Source of the DNA: Candidatus Rhodoferax bjergmarkensis
GTDB lineage: Bacteria > Pseudomonadota > Gammaproteobacteria > Burkholderiales > Burkholderiaceae_C
Reading direction: 5' to 3'
DNA length: 64,000 nt
NCBI GenBank assembly: GCA_016708345.1
Contig: JADJFX010000016.1
Coordinates: 88,124 to 152,123, forward strand
The translations under genes and the position numbers were made by a program. The notes below the pieces were generated by a model. That model saw only the letters and a list, made by a program, of their open reading frames with translations, did no database searches and was not told where the DNA came from. Position 1 is the stretch's first letter, and each line of letters begins with the position of its first letter. This document shows, piece after piece, positions 47,212 to 55,740 of the stretch.

Positions 47212-48612
47212 TCAGCATTCGACAATATTCACCGCCAGCCCGCCGCGCGCGGTTTCCTTGTATTTGGTTTTCATGTCGGCACCGGTTTCACGCATGGTTT
47301 TGATGACCTTGTCCAGCGACACCACATGCTGGCCGTCGCCAGCAAGGGCCATGCGGGCGGCGTTGACGGCTTTGACCGCCCCCATGGCGTTGCGCTCAAT
47401 ACACGGCACTTGCACCAGGCCGCCGACCGGGTCGCAGGTCAGGCCCAGGTTGTGCTCCATGCCAATCTCGGCGGCATTTTCGACCTGTGCGGGGCTGCCC
47501 CCCATGACGGCGGCCAAGCCGGCTGCAGCCATGGAGCAGGCCACGCCGACCTCGCCCTGGCAGCCCACTTCGGCCCCGCTGATGGAGGCGTTGAGTTTGT
47601 ACAAAATGCCAATGGCGGCGGCGCTCAGCAGGAAGTTCATCACGGCATCGTCTGCCTGAGCCGAGCCGGTGTGACCGCTCCCGGGCAGGACGAACTGCTC
47701 CCAATAGTGCAAAACCGCCGGAATCACCCCTGCCGCCCCGTTGGTTGGTGCGGTCACCACACGTCCGCCAGCGGCGTTTTCTTCACTCACGGCAAAGGCG
47801 CAGGCATTGATCCAGTCCAGCGCGGCCAGCGGGTCCGCCAAGCCTGGCCCGGCACGTTCGTGCCATGAAGCCGCCAGCAAGGGCGCGCGGCGCTTGACCT
47901 TGAACGGGCCGGGCAGGGTGCCGCCCGTTTGCAAGCCGCGCTGCACGCATTCGCGCATCACGCGCCAGATGTTCAACAAGTCGCTGCGGATTTCTGTGTC
48001 GCTGCGCCAGGTTCGCTCGTTGGCCCACATCAGTTCACTGACGCTCAAAGCATGCTGCCTGCACAGGGCGAGCAATTCCTGGCCGCAGGTAAATGGGTAG
48101 GGCGTTTGCTGGTAAGCCGTCAAAATGGCCTCATTGGGCGCGCCAGCCGTGACCACAAAGCCGCCCCCGACGCTGAGGTACTTGGCTTCTTTGAGCAGAT
48201 GGCCGCTTGCGCCGAAGGCACTGAATTTCATGCCATTGGGGTGTTCGGCCATGGCTTCGCGGCGGTACAGCAGCAGGTGTTCTTTTTCCCGGAAGGCGAC
48301 GGGCTTGACGCCCAGCAGCGCAAGCTCCTGCTCAGCACGCGCTGTTTGAATGATGCCGGGCACGGCCTGCACCTCCACCGCATCGGGGGTGTGGCCCATC
48401 AGCCCGAGCATCACCGCCACATCCGAGCCATGACCTTTGCCGGTGGCCCCCAGCGAGCCGTAAAGCTCACATTTCACAGCTGCCGTGGCGTGCAGAAGCT
48501 GACCGTGCTCCAGCGCCAGGGCAAACAGCCGCGCAGCGCGCATCGGCCCCACCGTGTGCGAACTGCTCGGGCCAATGCCAATTCTGAAAAGGTCAAAAAC
48601 GCTGATGGCCAT
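47212..48612 (-). CDS. sdaA: L-serine ammonia-lyase (single-chain, 4Fe-4S)
   Basis: 466 residues converting L-serine to pyruvate and ammonia. Both domains are fused: the beta domain begins MAISVFDLFRIGIGPSSSHTVGPMRAA, and the alpha domain contains APTNGAAGVIPAVLHYW, AEVGCQGEVGVACSMAAAGLAA and GLTCDPVGGLVQVPCIERNAMG, which supply the cluster cysteines. A dispersed palindromic element lies just upstream (48641-48688). Confidence 0.97.
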   Translation of the reverse strand: MAISVFDLFRIGIGPSSSHTVGPMRAARLFALALEHGQLLHATAAVKCELYGSLGATGKGHGSDVAVMLGLMGHTPDAVEVQAVPGIIQTARAEQELALLGVKPVAFREKEHLLLYRREAMAEHPNGMKFSAFGASGHLLKEAKYLSVGGGFVVTAGAPNEAILTAYQQTPYPFTCGQELLALCRQHALSVSELMWANERTWRSDTEIRSDLLNIWRVMRECVQRGLQTGGTLPGPFKVKRRAPLLAASWHERAGPGLADPLAALDWINACAFAVSEENAAGGRVVTAPTNGAAGVIPAVLHYWEQFVLPGSGHTGSAQADDAVMNFLLSAAAIGILYKLNASISGAEVGCQGEVGVACSMAAAGLAAVMGGSPAQVENAAEIGMEHNLGLTCDPVGGLVQVPCIERNAMGAVKAVNAARMALAGDGQHVVSLDKVIKTMRETGADMKTKYKETARGGLAVNIVEC

Positions 48613-48640
48613 GGGGCGCTTTGGTTTGTGAGTGTTTTTG

Positions 48641-48688
48641 GGCCTTTGCGCACGTGGAACGTGCGTAGAGTGCTATCTTTACGATAGT
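48641..48688 (+). repeat. Dispersed palindromic element between sdaA and the Nudix gene
   Basis: GGCCTTTGCGCACGTGGAACGTGCGTAGAGTGCTATCTTTACGATAG. The tail runs into the last codons of the Nudix gene on the minus strand. Confidence 0.65.
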
Positions 48689-49173
48689 AAATTGCCCAAG
48701 CCCGTGACATCGGCGTCAGTGTGAATCAGGCTCAGGGGAAAGCGCTGGCCAGCCAGGTAATCCTGGGCGCAGCGCAGCACCAGCGGGCTGCGGTGGCGCG
48801 CGCTACTGGCGTGCAGCTCGTCCAGCGACATCCACAACGTGCGCACAATGCCCTCGTCCAGTGCACGCCCTGCCAGTGCCTGGCCCAACTTGCCGCAAAA
48901 GGCAAAACGCACATAGGTGGTGTCCTGCAGCGTGCTGGCATGTTGCACGCGCGACAGGTACACGCCCAGCAGCGCGGTGGGGGTGAAACGGTGGGTGGTT
49001 TCCTCCAGCACTTCACGCGCACAGCCCTGCACCAGCGTTTCGCCGGGGTCTAGGTGGCCGGCCGGGTTGTTCAGGCGCAGGCCGTCAGGCGTGTGCTCTT
49101 CCACCAGCAAAAATTTGCCGTCGCGCTCAATGATGGCGGCCACGGTGACGTTGGGTTTCCAGCGAGTATCCAT
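48679..49173 (-). CDS. Nudix hydrolase, NudJ-like phosphatase
   Basis: 164 residues with the Nudix box GHLDPGETLVQGCAREVLEETTHRF at about residue 38, and VTVAAIIERDGKFLLVEEHT before it. The group hydrolyses thiamine pyrophosphate precursors and nucleotides; substrate not set by sequence. It ends next to a dispersed element and its last few codons appear to derive from it. Confidence 0.88.
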   Translation of the reverse strand: MDTRWKPNVTVAAIIERDGKFLLVEEHTPDGLRLNNPAGHLDPGETLVQGCAREVLEETTHRFTPTALLGVYLSRVQHASTLQDTTYVRFAFCGKLGQALAGRALDEGIVRTLWMSLDELHASSARHRSPLVLRCAQDYLAGQRFPLSLIHTDADVTGLGNLLS

Positions 49174-49191
49174 GGGCGCAATGTTAACAAC

Positions 49192-50109
49192 TCAAGGCCC
49201 TGCTGCGGCCAGCGCGCGCACATCGGTTTGCCAGCCTTTGAGGGCATCCATGGCGTGCTGGCGCTGGGCCTGGGTGGTGCTGTTGTGCAGCTGGGCATAG
49301 GCTTTGCAGGTTGCCTGCGTGATGTGGGCCAGATAGTGCTGGTAGGCGGCATCGGGCGAGTTCATGGAGCGGGCGTAGAGCGCATGAATGAGGGCCGGGG
49401 CGTTGGCCCTGCCAGCGCTGCTGCTTTGAATGTCCCGCAGCGTTTGCAGGGTGTCTTGCTGGCGACGCAGCGCTTCACGGTATGCGGCTTGCGCCTGGTA
49501 GTCGGTGACGGCGCTGCTGCTCGCAAGCGCCTGGCGCTGGGGCTGGTTCAGGCTGCCGTACAGCCATTCGGCCGCGCTGACCAGTTGTTTGGTGCGCCGG
49601 GCGCTGCGTTCGCTGGCATCGCCGTCCAGCCACTCGGCGTGCCATTTCTGGTTGCGCTTTTCAAAGCGGGCAGCCATGTGTGCCAGCTGTGCCGGTGTGA
49701 AGCTGGGTGCCATTGCCGCTACCGGGCCTTCGGTGCGCGCCAGCAGGGTCTGAAAACGGGTTTTGACATCGCTGGCCAGCTCGCACACTGCTTCTGGCGT
49801 GACCTGGCCTGCGCCCATGCGCTGCAGTTTGTCAAGCACGCTGGCGTACTGGGGCAGTTCGTTGGCCCGGTGCCAGGCCAGCAAGCTGGCCAGTTCGGCC
49901 CGTACCGTGACCGACTGCACCTCGTTAAAGTCCATGTGGCTGTCCAGCGCCCAGTAGCTCAGGCTCTCGGCGTTGTTGTAGGCCAGTTTGACAACGCTGC
50001 AGCCGGGCAGCACCAGCGCGGTCAGCAGCGCCAGCAGCACGCTGATAATGCGGGGCCATCGGAAAAATTCAGTGATTGCACTATTGGAATTGGAATTGGA
50101 GACAGACAT
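49192..50109 (-). CDS. DUF6279 family lipoprotein
   Basis: 305 residues. After a short Ser/Asn run a hydrophobic helix leads to a lipobox, LVLPGCSVVKLAYNNAESL (Cys near 37). The family start KLAYNNA..LSYWALDSHMDFN and an all-helical periplasmic domain identify DUF6279, of unknown function. The start codon ATG (50107-50109) overlaps the glmU ATG on the opposite strand by two bases. Three TTGGAA units (50084-50100) on the plus strand encode the SNSNSN run here and form part of the glmU ribosome-binding region. Confidence 0.82.
   Translation of the reverse strand: MSVSNSNSNSAITEFFRWPRIISVLLALLTALVLPGCSVVKLAYNNAESLSYWALDSHMDFNEVQSVTVRAELASLLAWHRANELPQYASVLDKLQRMGAGQVTPEAVCELASDVKTRFQTLLARTEGPVAAMAPSFTPAQLAHMAARFEKRNQKWHAEWLDGDASERSARRTKQLVSAAEWLYGSLNQPQRQALASSSAVTDYQAQAAYREALRRQQDTLQTLRDIQSSSAGRANAPALIHALYARSMNSPDAAYQHYLAHITQATCKAYAQLHNSTTQAQRQHAMDALKGWQTDVRALAAAGP
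50084..50100 (+). repeat. TTGGAA hexanucleotide repeat at the glmU start
   Basis: TTGGAA-TTGGAA-TTGGA; the last unit with the next base supplies the GGAG Shine-Dalgarno of glmU (50098-50101). Confidence 0.9.
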
Positions 50110-51541
50110 GACAGACATTTCAAAAAGCACCTCTTGCACCGGCGCGGTCGATGTGGTGATCATGGCGGCCGGCAAAGGCACGCGCATGAAAAGCAAATTG
50201 CCCAAAGTGTTGCACCTTTTGGCCGGTCGTGCACTGGTGCAGCATGTGGTGGACACGGCGGCGGCGCTGCAGGCACGCCAGGTGGTGGTCATCACCGGCC
50301 ATGGTGCTATCGAAGTAGAAGCAGCTCTCGCACGTTCTACGTGCGCTACAGCCCAATTTGCCCTGGATTTTGTGCGTCAGGAGCCGCAGCTTGGCACCGG
50401 CCACGCGGTGCAGCAAACGGTGCCGGTGCTGCGCGACGATGGCATTGTGGTGGTGCTCTCGGGCGATGTGCCCCTGACCCGTGCCGACACCTTGCAGCAG
50501 CTGATTGCCGCGTGTGGCGGCACCCGGCTGGCGCTGCTGACCATCGACTTTGCCGACCCCACGGGTTATGGCCGCATCGTGCGCCAGGGTGAGGTGGTGC
50601 AGGCCATCGTCGAGCAAAAAGACGCCAGCCCCGAGCAGCGCGCGATCAAGGAGGCCTACAGCGGCATCATGGCGGTGCCCGCCAGGCACCTCAAAGCGTG
50701 GTTGGCGCGCCTGGACAACAAAAACGCCCAGGGCGAGTACTACCTGACCGACATTGTCAAATTCGCGGTGGCGGACGCTGTGCCAGTGGTGGCGCACAAA
50801 ATTGTGGACGCGCTGCAGGTGGCAGGCATCAACAGCCCGGTGCAGCTGGCCGAGCTGGAGCGCGCTTTCCAGCTGCGCAGGGCGAATGAGCTGATGGAGC
50901 AGGGCGTGCGCCTGGCGGACCCGGCGCGTTTTGATGTGCGCGGCGACCTGCAGTGCGCTCAAGACGTGTCGATTGACGTGAACTGCGTGTTTGAAGGCCA
51001 GGTGAGCTTGGGCGAAGGCGTGCGGATTGGTGCCAACTGCGTGATTGCCAATGCCGTGATCGGGGAGGGCGCGGTGATTCACCCCTTTACCCACATCGAG
51101 GGCGGCAAGCCCGGCAGCAAGGACGCGATTGAGGTCGGCGCGGGGGCACTGATTGGCCCGTTTGCCCGTTTGCGCCCCGGTGCCAAGCTGGGCAAAGAGG
51201 TGCACATTGGCAATTTTGTCGAGGTCAAGAATTCGACCATGGCCCAGGGTGCCAAGGCCAATCACCTGGCTTATCTGGGCGACGCCACGGTGGGTGAACG
51301 GGTGAACTATGGCGCGGGCAGCATCACCGCCAACTACGACGGCGCGTTCAAGCACCGCACGGTGATAGAGGCGGACGTTCACATTGGCAGCAACTGCGTG
51401 CTGGTGGCACCGGTCACCATTGGCGCGGGTGGCACGGTGGGTGGTGGCTCCACCATCACCAAAGACACCCCGCCCGCCGCCCTGAGCGTGGCGCGCGGCA
51501 AGCAGGCCGTCATTGCCAACTGGAAGCGCCCCGCCAAATGA
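50108..51541 (+). CDS. glmU: Bifunctional GlcNAc-1-P uridyltransferase / GlcN-1-P acetyltransferase
   Basis: 477 residues making UDP-GlcNAc, the precursor of peptidoglycan and LPS. The N-terminal pyrophosphorylase has VVIMAAGKGTRMKSKLPKVLH and the block VLSGDVPLT; the C-terminal left-handed beta-helix has hexapeptide repeats (VRIGANCVIANAVIGEGAVI) and GNFVEVKNSTMAQGAKANHLAYLGDATVGERVNYGAGSI. A dispersed-element-like sequence occurs at 50306-50353, encoding AIEVEAALARSTCATAQ. The stop overlaps the histidine kinase start (ATGA). Confidence 0.97.
   Translation: MTDISKSTSCTGAVDVVIMAAGKGTRMKSKLPKVLHLLAGRALVQHVVDTAAALQARQVVVITGHGAIEVEAALARSTCATAQFALDFVRQEPQLGTGHAVQQTVPVLRDDGIVVVLSGDVPLTRADTLQQLIAACGGTRLALLTIDFADPTGYGRIVRQGEVVQAIVEQKDASPEQRAIKEAYSGIMAVPARHLKAWLARLDNKNAQGEYYLTDIVKFAVADAVPVVAHKIVDALQVAGINSPVQLAELERAFQLRRANELMEQGVRLADPARFDVRGDLQCAQDVSIDVNCVFEGQVSLGEGVRIGANCVIANAVIGEGAVIHPFTHIEGGKPGSKDAIEVGAGALIGPFARLRPGAKLGKEVHIGNFVEVKNSTMAQGAKANHLAYLGDATVGERVNYGAGSITANYDGAFKHRTVIEADVHIGSNCVLVAPVTIGAGGTVGGGSTITKDTPPAALSVARGKQAVIANWKRPAK
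50306..50353 (-). repeat. Dispersed-element-like sequence inside glmU
   Basis: Read on the minus strand: GGCTGTAGCGCACGTAGAACGTGCGAGAGCTGCTTCTACTTCGATAGC, carrying the paired GCGCACGT/ACGTGCG arms and AGCTGCTT as in other copies. It is in frame with glmU. Confidence 0.55.
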
Positions 51542-52287
51542 CGCCCGAGCTTGAGGCCTTGAGGCTGGAGAACCAGCGCCTGCAAGCGGAGCTGGCGCAG
51601 GCCAAGGCGGCGCTGGAGGAGTTCACCTCGTCCGTGTCGCACGACCTGCGCGCCTCGCTGCGCCATGTCACGTCGTTTGTGAAAATCATCAGGGAAGACC
51701 TGAGCGATCTAAGCCCCGCACCGCTGCCGGTGCTGGGCCATCTCGACACGGTGGCCCATGCCAGCGGGCAAATGGGTTTGCAAATTGATGGCCTGATGGA
51801 GCTGGCCCGCCTGAACCGGGTGGAGCTGGCACCAGCGGCCTTGGATTTTGGCCAGCTGGCGCATGATGTTTGGGCGTCTTTGGCCCCCAGTGTGGCCGGG
51901 CGGTCTGCTGCGTGGCAGCTGGCACCTGATTTTCCGCCGCTGCAGGGCGATGCAGCGCTGGTTCGCCAGCTGTTGCAGCACCTGCTGGGCAATGCCCTCA
52001 AGTTCAGCGCTGCACGCGAGTGCATTCAGATAGAAGTAAGTTGGGCGCTGCACGCCAGTGGCCAATGCGCCATCACCGTCAAAGACAACGGTGCTGGCTT
52101 TAACCCGCAGTACGTTGACAAGCTGTTCCATGCGTTTCAACGGCTGCACAGTGCCAAGGAGTTTCCCGGTATCGGCATGGGGCTGGCGCTGTGCCGAAAA
52201 ATTGTGCAGCGCCATGGTGGCACCATGTGGGCCAGCGGTGCCAGGGATGCGGGCTGCAGCGTTACTTTTACGCTGCCGCTGGCGTAA
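51538..52287 (+). CDS. Short soluble sensor histidine kinase
   Basis: 249 residues. A leading coiled coil (about 1-28) is followed by a dimerisation/phosphoacceptor helix SSVSHDLRASLRHV (His35) and a complete HATPase: LLGNALKFSA (N box), VKDNGAGFNPQYVDKLFHAFQRLH, GIGMGLALCRKIVQRHGG. No membrane segment or sensor domain is present, so input must come from a partner. It overlaps glmU by four bases (ATGA), implying translational coupling. No response regulator is adjacent. It overlaps the convergent Lrp gene by 20 bases. Confidence 0.88.
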   Translation: MTPELEALRLENQRLQAELAQAKAALEEFTSSVSHDLRASLRHVTSFVKIIREDLSDLSPAPLPVLGHLDTVAHASGQMGLQIDGLMELARLNRVELAPAALDFGQLAHDVWASLAPSVAGRSAAWQLAPDFPPLQGDAALVRQLLQHLLGNALKFSAARECIQIEVSWALHASGQCAITVKDNGAGFNPQYVDKLFHAFQRLHSAKEFPGIGMGLALCRKIVQRHGGTMWASGARDAGCSVTFTLPLA

Positions 52288-52768
52288 TAGGGTGGGTTGA
52301 AACCGGCAAGCGCGCGCCAAACTTGCTGCGCTTGATGCTGAAAAATGTTTTGACGTTGCGCACATTGGCATCCGTGGTGAAAAGGCGCTGGGTCAGGGCC
52401 TGGTAGTCCGGCATGCTGGCGCAGTGCACCACCAGGCAAAAATCCGGCCCCGGCGAAACGCGGTAGCACTGCTGCACGGCATCGTCCTGTGTTACGCGCT
52501 TTTCAAACGCTTCCAGGGCGTCGTGGTCTTGTCGGTCCAGCGTTACCTCCACAATCGCGCACAGGCTGTGGCCCGCGAGCGCACTGAATTTATCGGCGCA
52601 CAGCACCGCCATCTCCCGCTCAATCAAACCGCTCTCGCGCAGCCGTTTGACGCGCCTCAGACAAGTGGGCGGCGAAATATGAACGCGTGCGGCCAAGTCC
52701 TGGTTGCTCAGTGAGCTGTCTTGCTGCAGCTGTTCCAGCAGTTGAAGGTCGATTGAATCTATGTCCAT
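52268..52768 (-). CDS. Lrp/AsnC family transcriptional regulator
   Basis: 166 residues: an N-terminal winged HTH (DSIDLQLLEQLQQDSSLSNQDLAARVHISPPTCLRRVKRLRESGLI) and an AsnC-type ligand-binding domain (AIVEVTLDRQDHDALEAFEKRV, CYRVSPGPDFCLVVHCASMP). It is divergent from glmS, with an AT-rich 142-base gap containing palindromes that are candidate operators. Amino-acid ligand not determinable. Confidence 0.93.
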   Translation of the reverse strand: MDIDSIDLQLLEQLQQDSSLSNQDLAARVHISPPTCLRRVKRLRESGLIEREMAVLCADKFSALAGHSLCAIVEVTLDRQDHDALEAFEKRVTQDDAVQQCYRVSPGPDFCLVVHCASMPDYQALTQRLFTTDANVRNVKTFFSIKRSKFGARLPVSTHPITPAAA

Positions 52769-52910
52769 TTATTTCATTTTATTCAAAATATTGAAATATT
52801 TAATCGTAATGAATTAAATATGAAATATTAATCAAAAATGCTGTGAATATTGTTTACTTATTTCAATGACTTGCTTTTACCATTGTGGCATTCTTTTTTT
52901 GGAGCAGTCT
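52769..52910. promoter_or_regulatory. AT-rich divergent control region between Lrp gene and glmS
   Basis: About 142 bases much richer in A/T than its surroundings, with palindromic pieces such as AAATATTGAAATATTT and ATATGAAATATTAAT. These resemble degenerate Lrp/AsnC sites. A GGAGCA Shine-Dalgarno at 52901 precedes glmS. Confidence 0.55.
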
Positions 52911-54776
52911 ATGTGCGGTATTGTCGGCGCGGTTTCCAATCGCAACATCGTTCCCATCCTGGTGCAGGGCCTGGCAAGGCTGGAGTACCGTGGGTATGAC
53001 TCCTGCGGGGTGGCGGTGTATGCCAACGGCCTGCAGCGCGCGCGCAGCACCGCCCGTGTGGCCGAGCTGGCCGAGCAAATCAATGATGGTTCGTTGGAAG
53101 GCAGCACCGGCATCGCCCACACCCGCTGGGCTACCCACGGTGCCCCGGCCGTTCACAACGCGCATCCCCATTTCAGCCACGGCAGCGGGCCGGACGCGGC
53201 CAACCGCCCCGGGCGCATTGCCCTGGTACACAACGGCATCATTGAAAACCACGACGAATTGCGTGCCACGCTGCAGGCCAAAGGCTATGTGTTTCAGAGC
53301 CAGACCGATACGGAAGTCATTGCCCACCTGATCGACAGCCTGTACGACGGTGACTTGTTTGATGCCGTCAAAACAGCGCTGAAATCGCTTCACGGTGCCT
53401 ACGCCATTGCTGTGTTTTGCAAGGACGAGCCGCACCGCTTGGTAGGCGCGCGCGCCGGCTCACCGCTGATATTGGGGGTGGGCAAGGACGGGCAGGAGCA
53501 TTTTCTGGCCAGTGATGCCATGGCGCTGGCAGGGGTCACCGATCAAATCGTCTATCTGGACGAAGGCGATATGGTGGACATTCAGCTGGGCAAATACTGG
53601 CTGTTCGACAAGGCGCACAAGCCGCTCACACCAGCGCAGCGCCCGGTCAAGACGGTGCAGGCGCACAGCGGCGCAGCCGAGCTGGGACCGTATCGGCACT
53701 ACATGCAAAAAGAGATTTTTGAGCAGCCCCGCGCCATTGCCGACACCTTGCAAGGCGTGGATAGCATCGTGCCCGAGTTGTTTGAAGGCAGTGCCAGTGC
53801 GGCGCGGGTGTTCAAGGACATTGATTCGGTGTTGATACTGGCCTGCGGCACCAGTTACTACAGTGGCTGCACTGCCAAATACTGGCTGGAAAGCATCGCC
53901 AAAATTCCGACCCAGGTGGAAGTGGCCAGCGAGTACCGCTACCGCGATTCGGTGCCCAACCCGCGCACACTCATCGTCACTATTACCCAATCGGGCGAAA
54001 CGGCAGACACGCTGGCCGCCTTGCGCCATGCGCAAAGTCTGGGCATGACCCACACCCTGACCATCTGCAACGTGGCCACCAGCGCCATGGTGCGTGAATG
54101 TGCGCTGGCCTACATCACCCGCGCCGGCATTGAAATCGGCGTGGCCTCCACCAAGGCCTTCACGGCGCAGCTGGCGGGCTTGTTCTTGCTGACGCTGGCG
54201 CTGGCCAAAACCAAGGGGCGCTTGAGCGAGTCCGAAGAAGCTCGCCACCTCAAAGCCATGCGCCATCTACCCGCAGCCCTGCAAGCCGTGCTGGCGCTGG
54301 AGCCGCAAATCATCGCCTGGGCCGAAGACTTCGCCAAAATGGACAATGCGCTCTTTCTGGGGCGCGGCCTGCATTACCCGATCGCGCTGGAAGGCGCGCT
54401 CAAGCTCAAGGAAATCAGCTACATCCACGCCGAGGCCTACCCCGCTGGCGAACTCAAGCACGGCCCGCTGGCCTTGGTCACCAGCGCCATGCCGGTCGTC
54501 ACCGTGGCACCCAACGATGCCCTGCTGGAAAAGCTCAAAAGCAATATGCACGAGGTACGCGCACGCGGTGGTGTGCTCTATGTGCTGGCCGATGGCGACA
54601 CCCGCATCGAGTCCGGCGAAGGCCTGCACGTGATCCGCATGCCCGAGCACTACGGCGAACTCTCACCGCTCCTGCACGTCGTGCCCCTGCAGCTGCTGGC
54701 CTACCACACCGCTTGCGCCAAAGGCACCGATGTCGACAAACCGCGCAATCTGGCCAAGAGTGTGACGGTGGAGTAG
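52911..54776 (+). CDS. glmS: Glutamine--fructose-6-phosphate transaminase (isomerising)
   Basis: 621 residues making glucosamine-6-phosphate. The N-terminal glutaminase begins with the nucleophile Cys in MCGIVGAVSN and contains LVHNGIIENHDELR; two SIS domains follow (ILACGTSYYSGCTAKYWLE, TITQSGETADTLAALRHAQ, VASTKAFTAQLAGLFLL), and the end KPRNLAKSVTVE is canonical. It supplies glmU; the Lrp regulator is divergent. No GlmS ribozyme is expected in this phylum and none was seen. Confidence 0.97.
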   Translation: MCGIVGAVSNRNIVPILVQGLARLEYRGYDSCGVAVYANGLQRARSTARVAELAEQINDGSLEGSTGIAHTRWATHGAPAVHNAHPHFSHGSGPDAANRPGRIALVHNGIIENHDELRATLQAKGYVFQSQTDTEVIAHLIDSLYDGDLFDAVKTALKSLHGAYAIAVFCKDEPHRLVGARAGSPLILGVGKDGQEHFLASDAMALAGVTDQIVYLDEGDMVDIQLGKYWLFDKAHKPLTPAQRPVKTVQAHSGAAELGPYRHYMQKEIFEQPRAIADTLQGVDSIVPELFEGSASAARVFKDIDSVLILACGTSYYSGCTAKYWLESIAKIPTQVEVASEYRYRDSVPNPRTLIVTITQSGETADTLAALRHAQSLGMTHTLTICNVATSAMVRECALAYITRAGIEIGVASTKAFTAQLAGLFLLTLALAKTKGRLSESEEARHLKAMRHLPAALQAVLALEPQIIAWAEDFAKMDNALFLGRGLHYPIALEGALKLKEISYIHAEAYPAGELKHGPLALVTSAMPVVTVAPNDALLEKLKSNMHEVRARGGVLYVLADGDTRIESGEGLHVIRMPEHYGELSPLLHVVPLQLLAYHTACAKGTDVDKPRNLAKSVTVE

Positions 54777-54845
54777 TTTGGTGGTGTTGCCTGCATATTG
54801 GTTGGCACCCAATAAATTTCTATCCTCTTGGGTTGGCTGTTTTGA

Positions 54846-54876
54846 CAACACCTCCGTGTGTTGGCAAAATAGCCAA
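54846..54876 (+). promoter_or_regulatory. Palindromic operator candidates before the TumE-like gene
   Basis: Two partly overlapping inverted repeats: CAACAC-CTCCGT-GTGTTG (54846-54863) and TTGGC-AAAATA-GCCAA (54861-54876). The second abuts the ATG at 54878, so binding of the downstream HTH protein would autoregulate the pair. Confidence 0.55.
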
Positions 54877-54877
54877 C

Positions 54878-55162
54878 ATGTCAGCTCTACTCATCACTCG
54901 CTTCAAAGACATCACGGCAGATGGCGCAATCCTTGAAGTGGTGATTTGGAAGGTTCCCACACCTGTGCCGCCTACCGAGCATGGCTACAAGTACAGCGCG
55001 GTGTATGTAGTGGACGGTGTGCGCGTTGTGGGTTTTGACAATGAGCGCGGCAAGGGCGATCACTGCCACCTCGATGGCATCGAAGTGCCCTACACCTTCA
55101 CGGGGGTGGATCAGTTGATTGAAGACTTTATTGCGGCAGTTGCTGCCAGGAGAGCATCATGA
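54878..55162 (+). CDS. TumE-family toxin (DUF6516)
   Basis: 94 residues matching the TumE/DUF6516 toxin family: ATSRFKD-like start region, ILEVVIWKVPTP, GYKYSAVYVVDGVRVVGFDNERGKGDHCHLDG and a C-terminal helical FIAAVAARR. It pairs with the HTH gene that overlaps its stop (ATGA, 55159-55162). The toxin activity is family-based. It sits at the left end of the accessory region, just after glmS. Confidence 0.78.
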   Translation: MSALLITRFKDITADGAILEVVIWKVPTPVPPTEHGYKYSAVYVVDGVRVVGFDNERGKGDHCHLDGIEVPYTFTGVDQLIEDFIAAVAARRAS

Positions 55163-55512
55163 CGGAACGTTTTCTCACCATCACCCTGCAACCTGACTGG
55201 AAGGGTGCTTTACGCGCCATGGCGCAAGCGGCCAAGGCGCAAGAGTACCAAGGTGAGGTGCTTAACTTTGAAAGCCCTGCTCACTTTTTCGGACAACTTT
55301 CCGAGAAGCGTTGGGAGATCGTTCGCGCCACACAAGGAAAAGGTGAACTGTCGGTGCGAGAACTAGCTCGTGTCGTTGGGCGCGATGTTAAACGCGTGCA
55401 TGAAGATGTGGTTGTTCTGGCCGAGTTGGGCATGCTGGAGCGCACAGCAGGCGGCGGCGTGATCTGCCCTTATTCATCCATGCACATTGACATGTATTTG
55501 AAAGCCGCGTGA
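55159..55512 (+). CDS. HTH antitoxin/regulator (TumA-like)
   Basis: 117 residues with a winged-HTH core, GELSVRELARVVGRDVKRVHEDVVVLAELGMLERTAGGGVICPY, typical of the HVO_A0114-type regulators partnered with TumE toxins. It overlaps the toxin gene by four bases, giving toxin-first order. Autorepression at the palindromes 54846-54876 is likely. Confidence 0.78.
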   Translation: MTERFLTITLQPDWKGALRAMAQAAKAQEYQGEVLNFESPAHFFGQLSEKRWEIVRATQGKGELSVRELARVVGRDVKRVHEDVVVLAELGMLERTAGGGVICPYSSMHIDMYLKAA

Positions 55513-55740
55513 TGACCCGAACTGTTGTCGGCATAGGATCGAACTTATCATGGGAATTTTCCGAACAGTGCGGACTTCAGGCACAAGCAAGGATAAAAAC
55601 TCATTTTGACGGGTGGTGAGTCGTCCAACGATGAATCAATAAATTGGCGCAGTTTTAGGATTGAGCTTTATTTGCTGTTAACAACATTGATCATTGCCAA
55701 TAACCCTGCGTAATTCCCACTATTGCGACCCCTGCGCACC

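Noticed and set aside
50120..51382. 420-codon antisense frame in glmU
   Set aside because: Shadow of glmU; no family signal.
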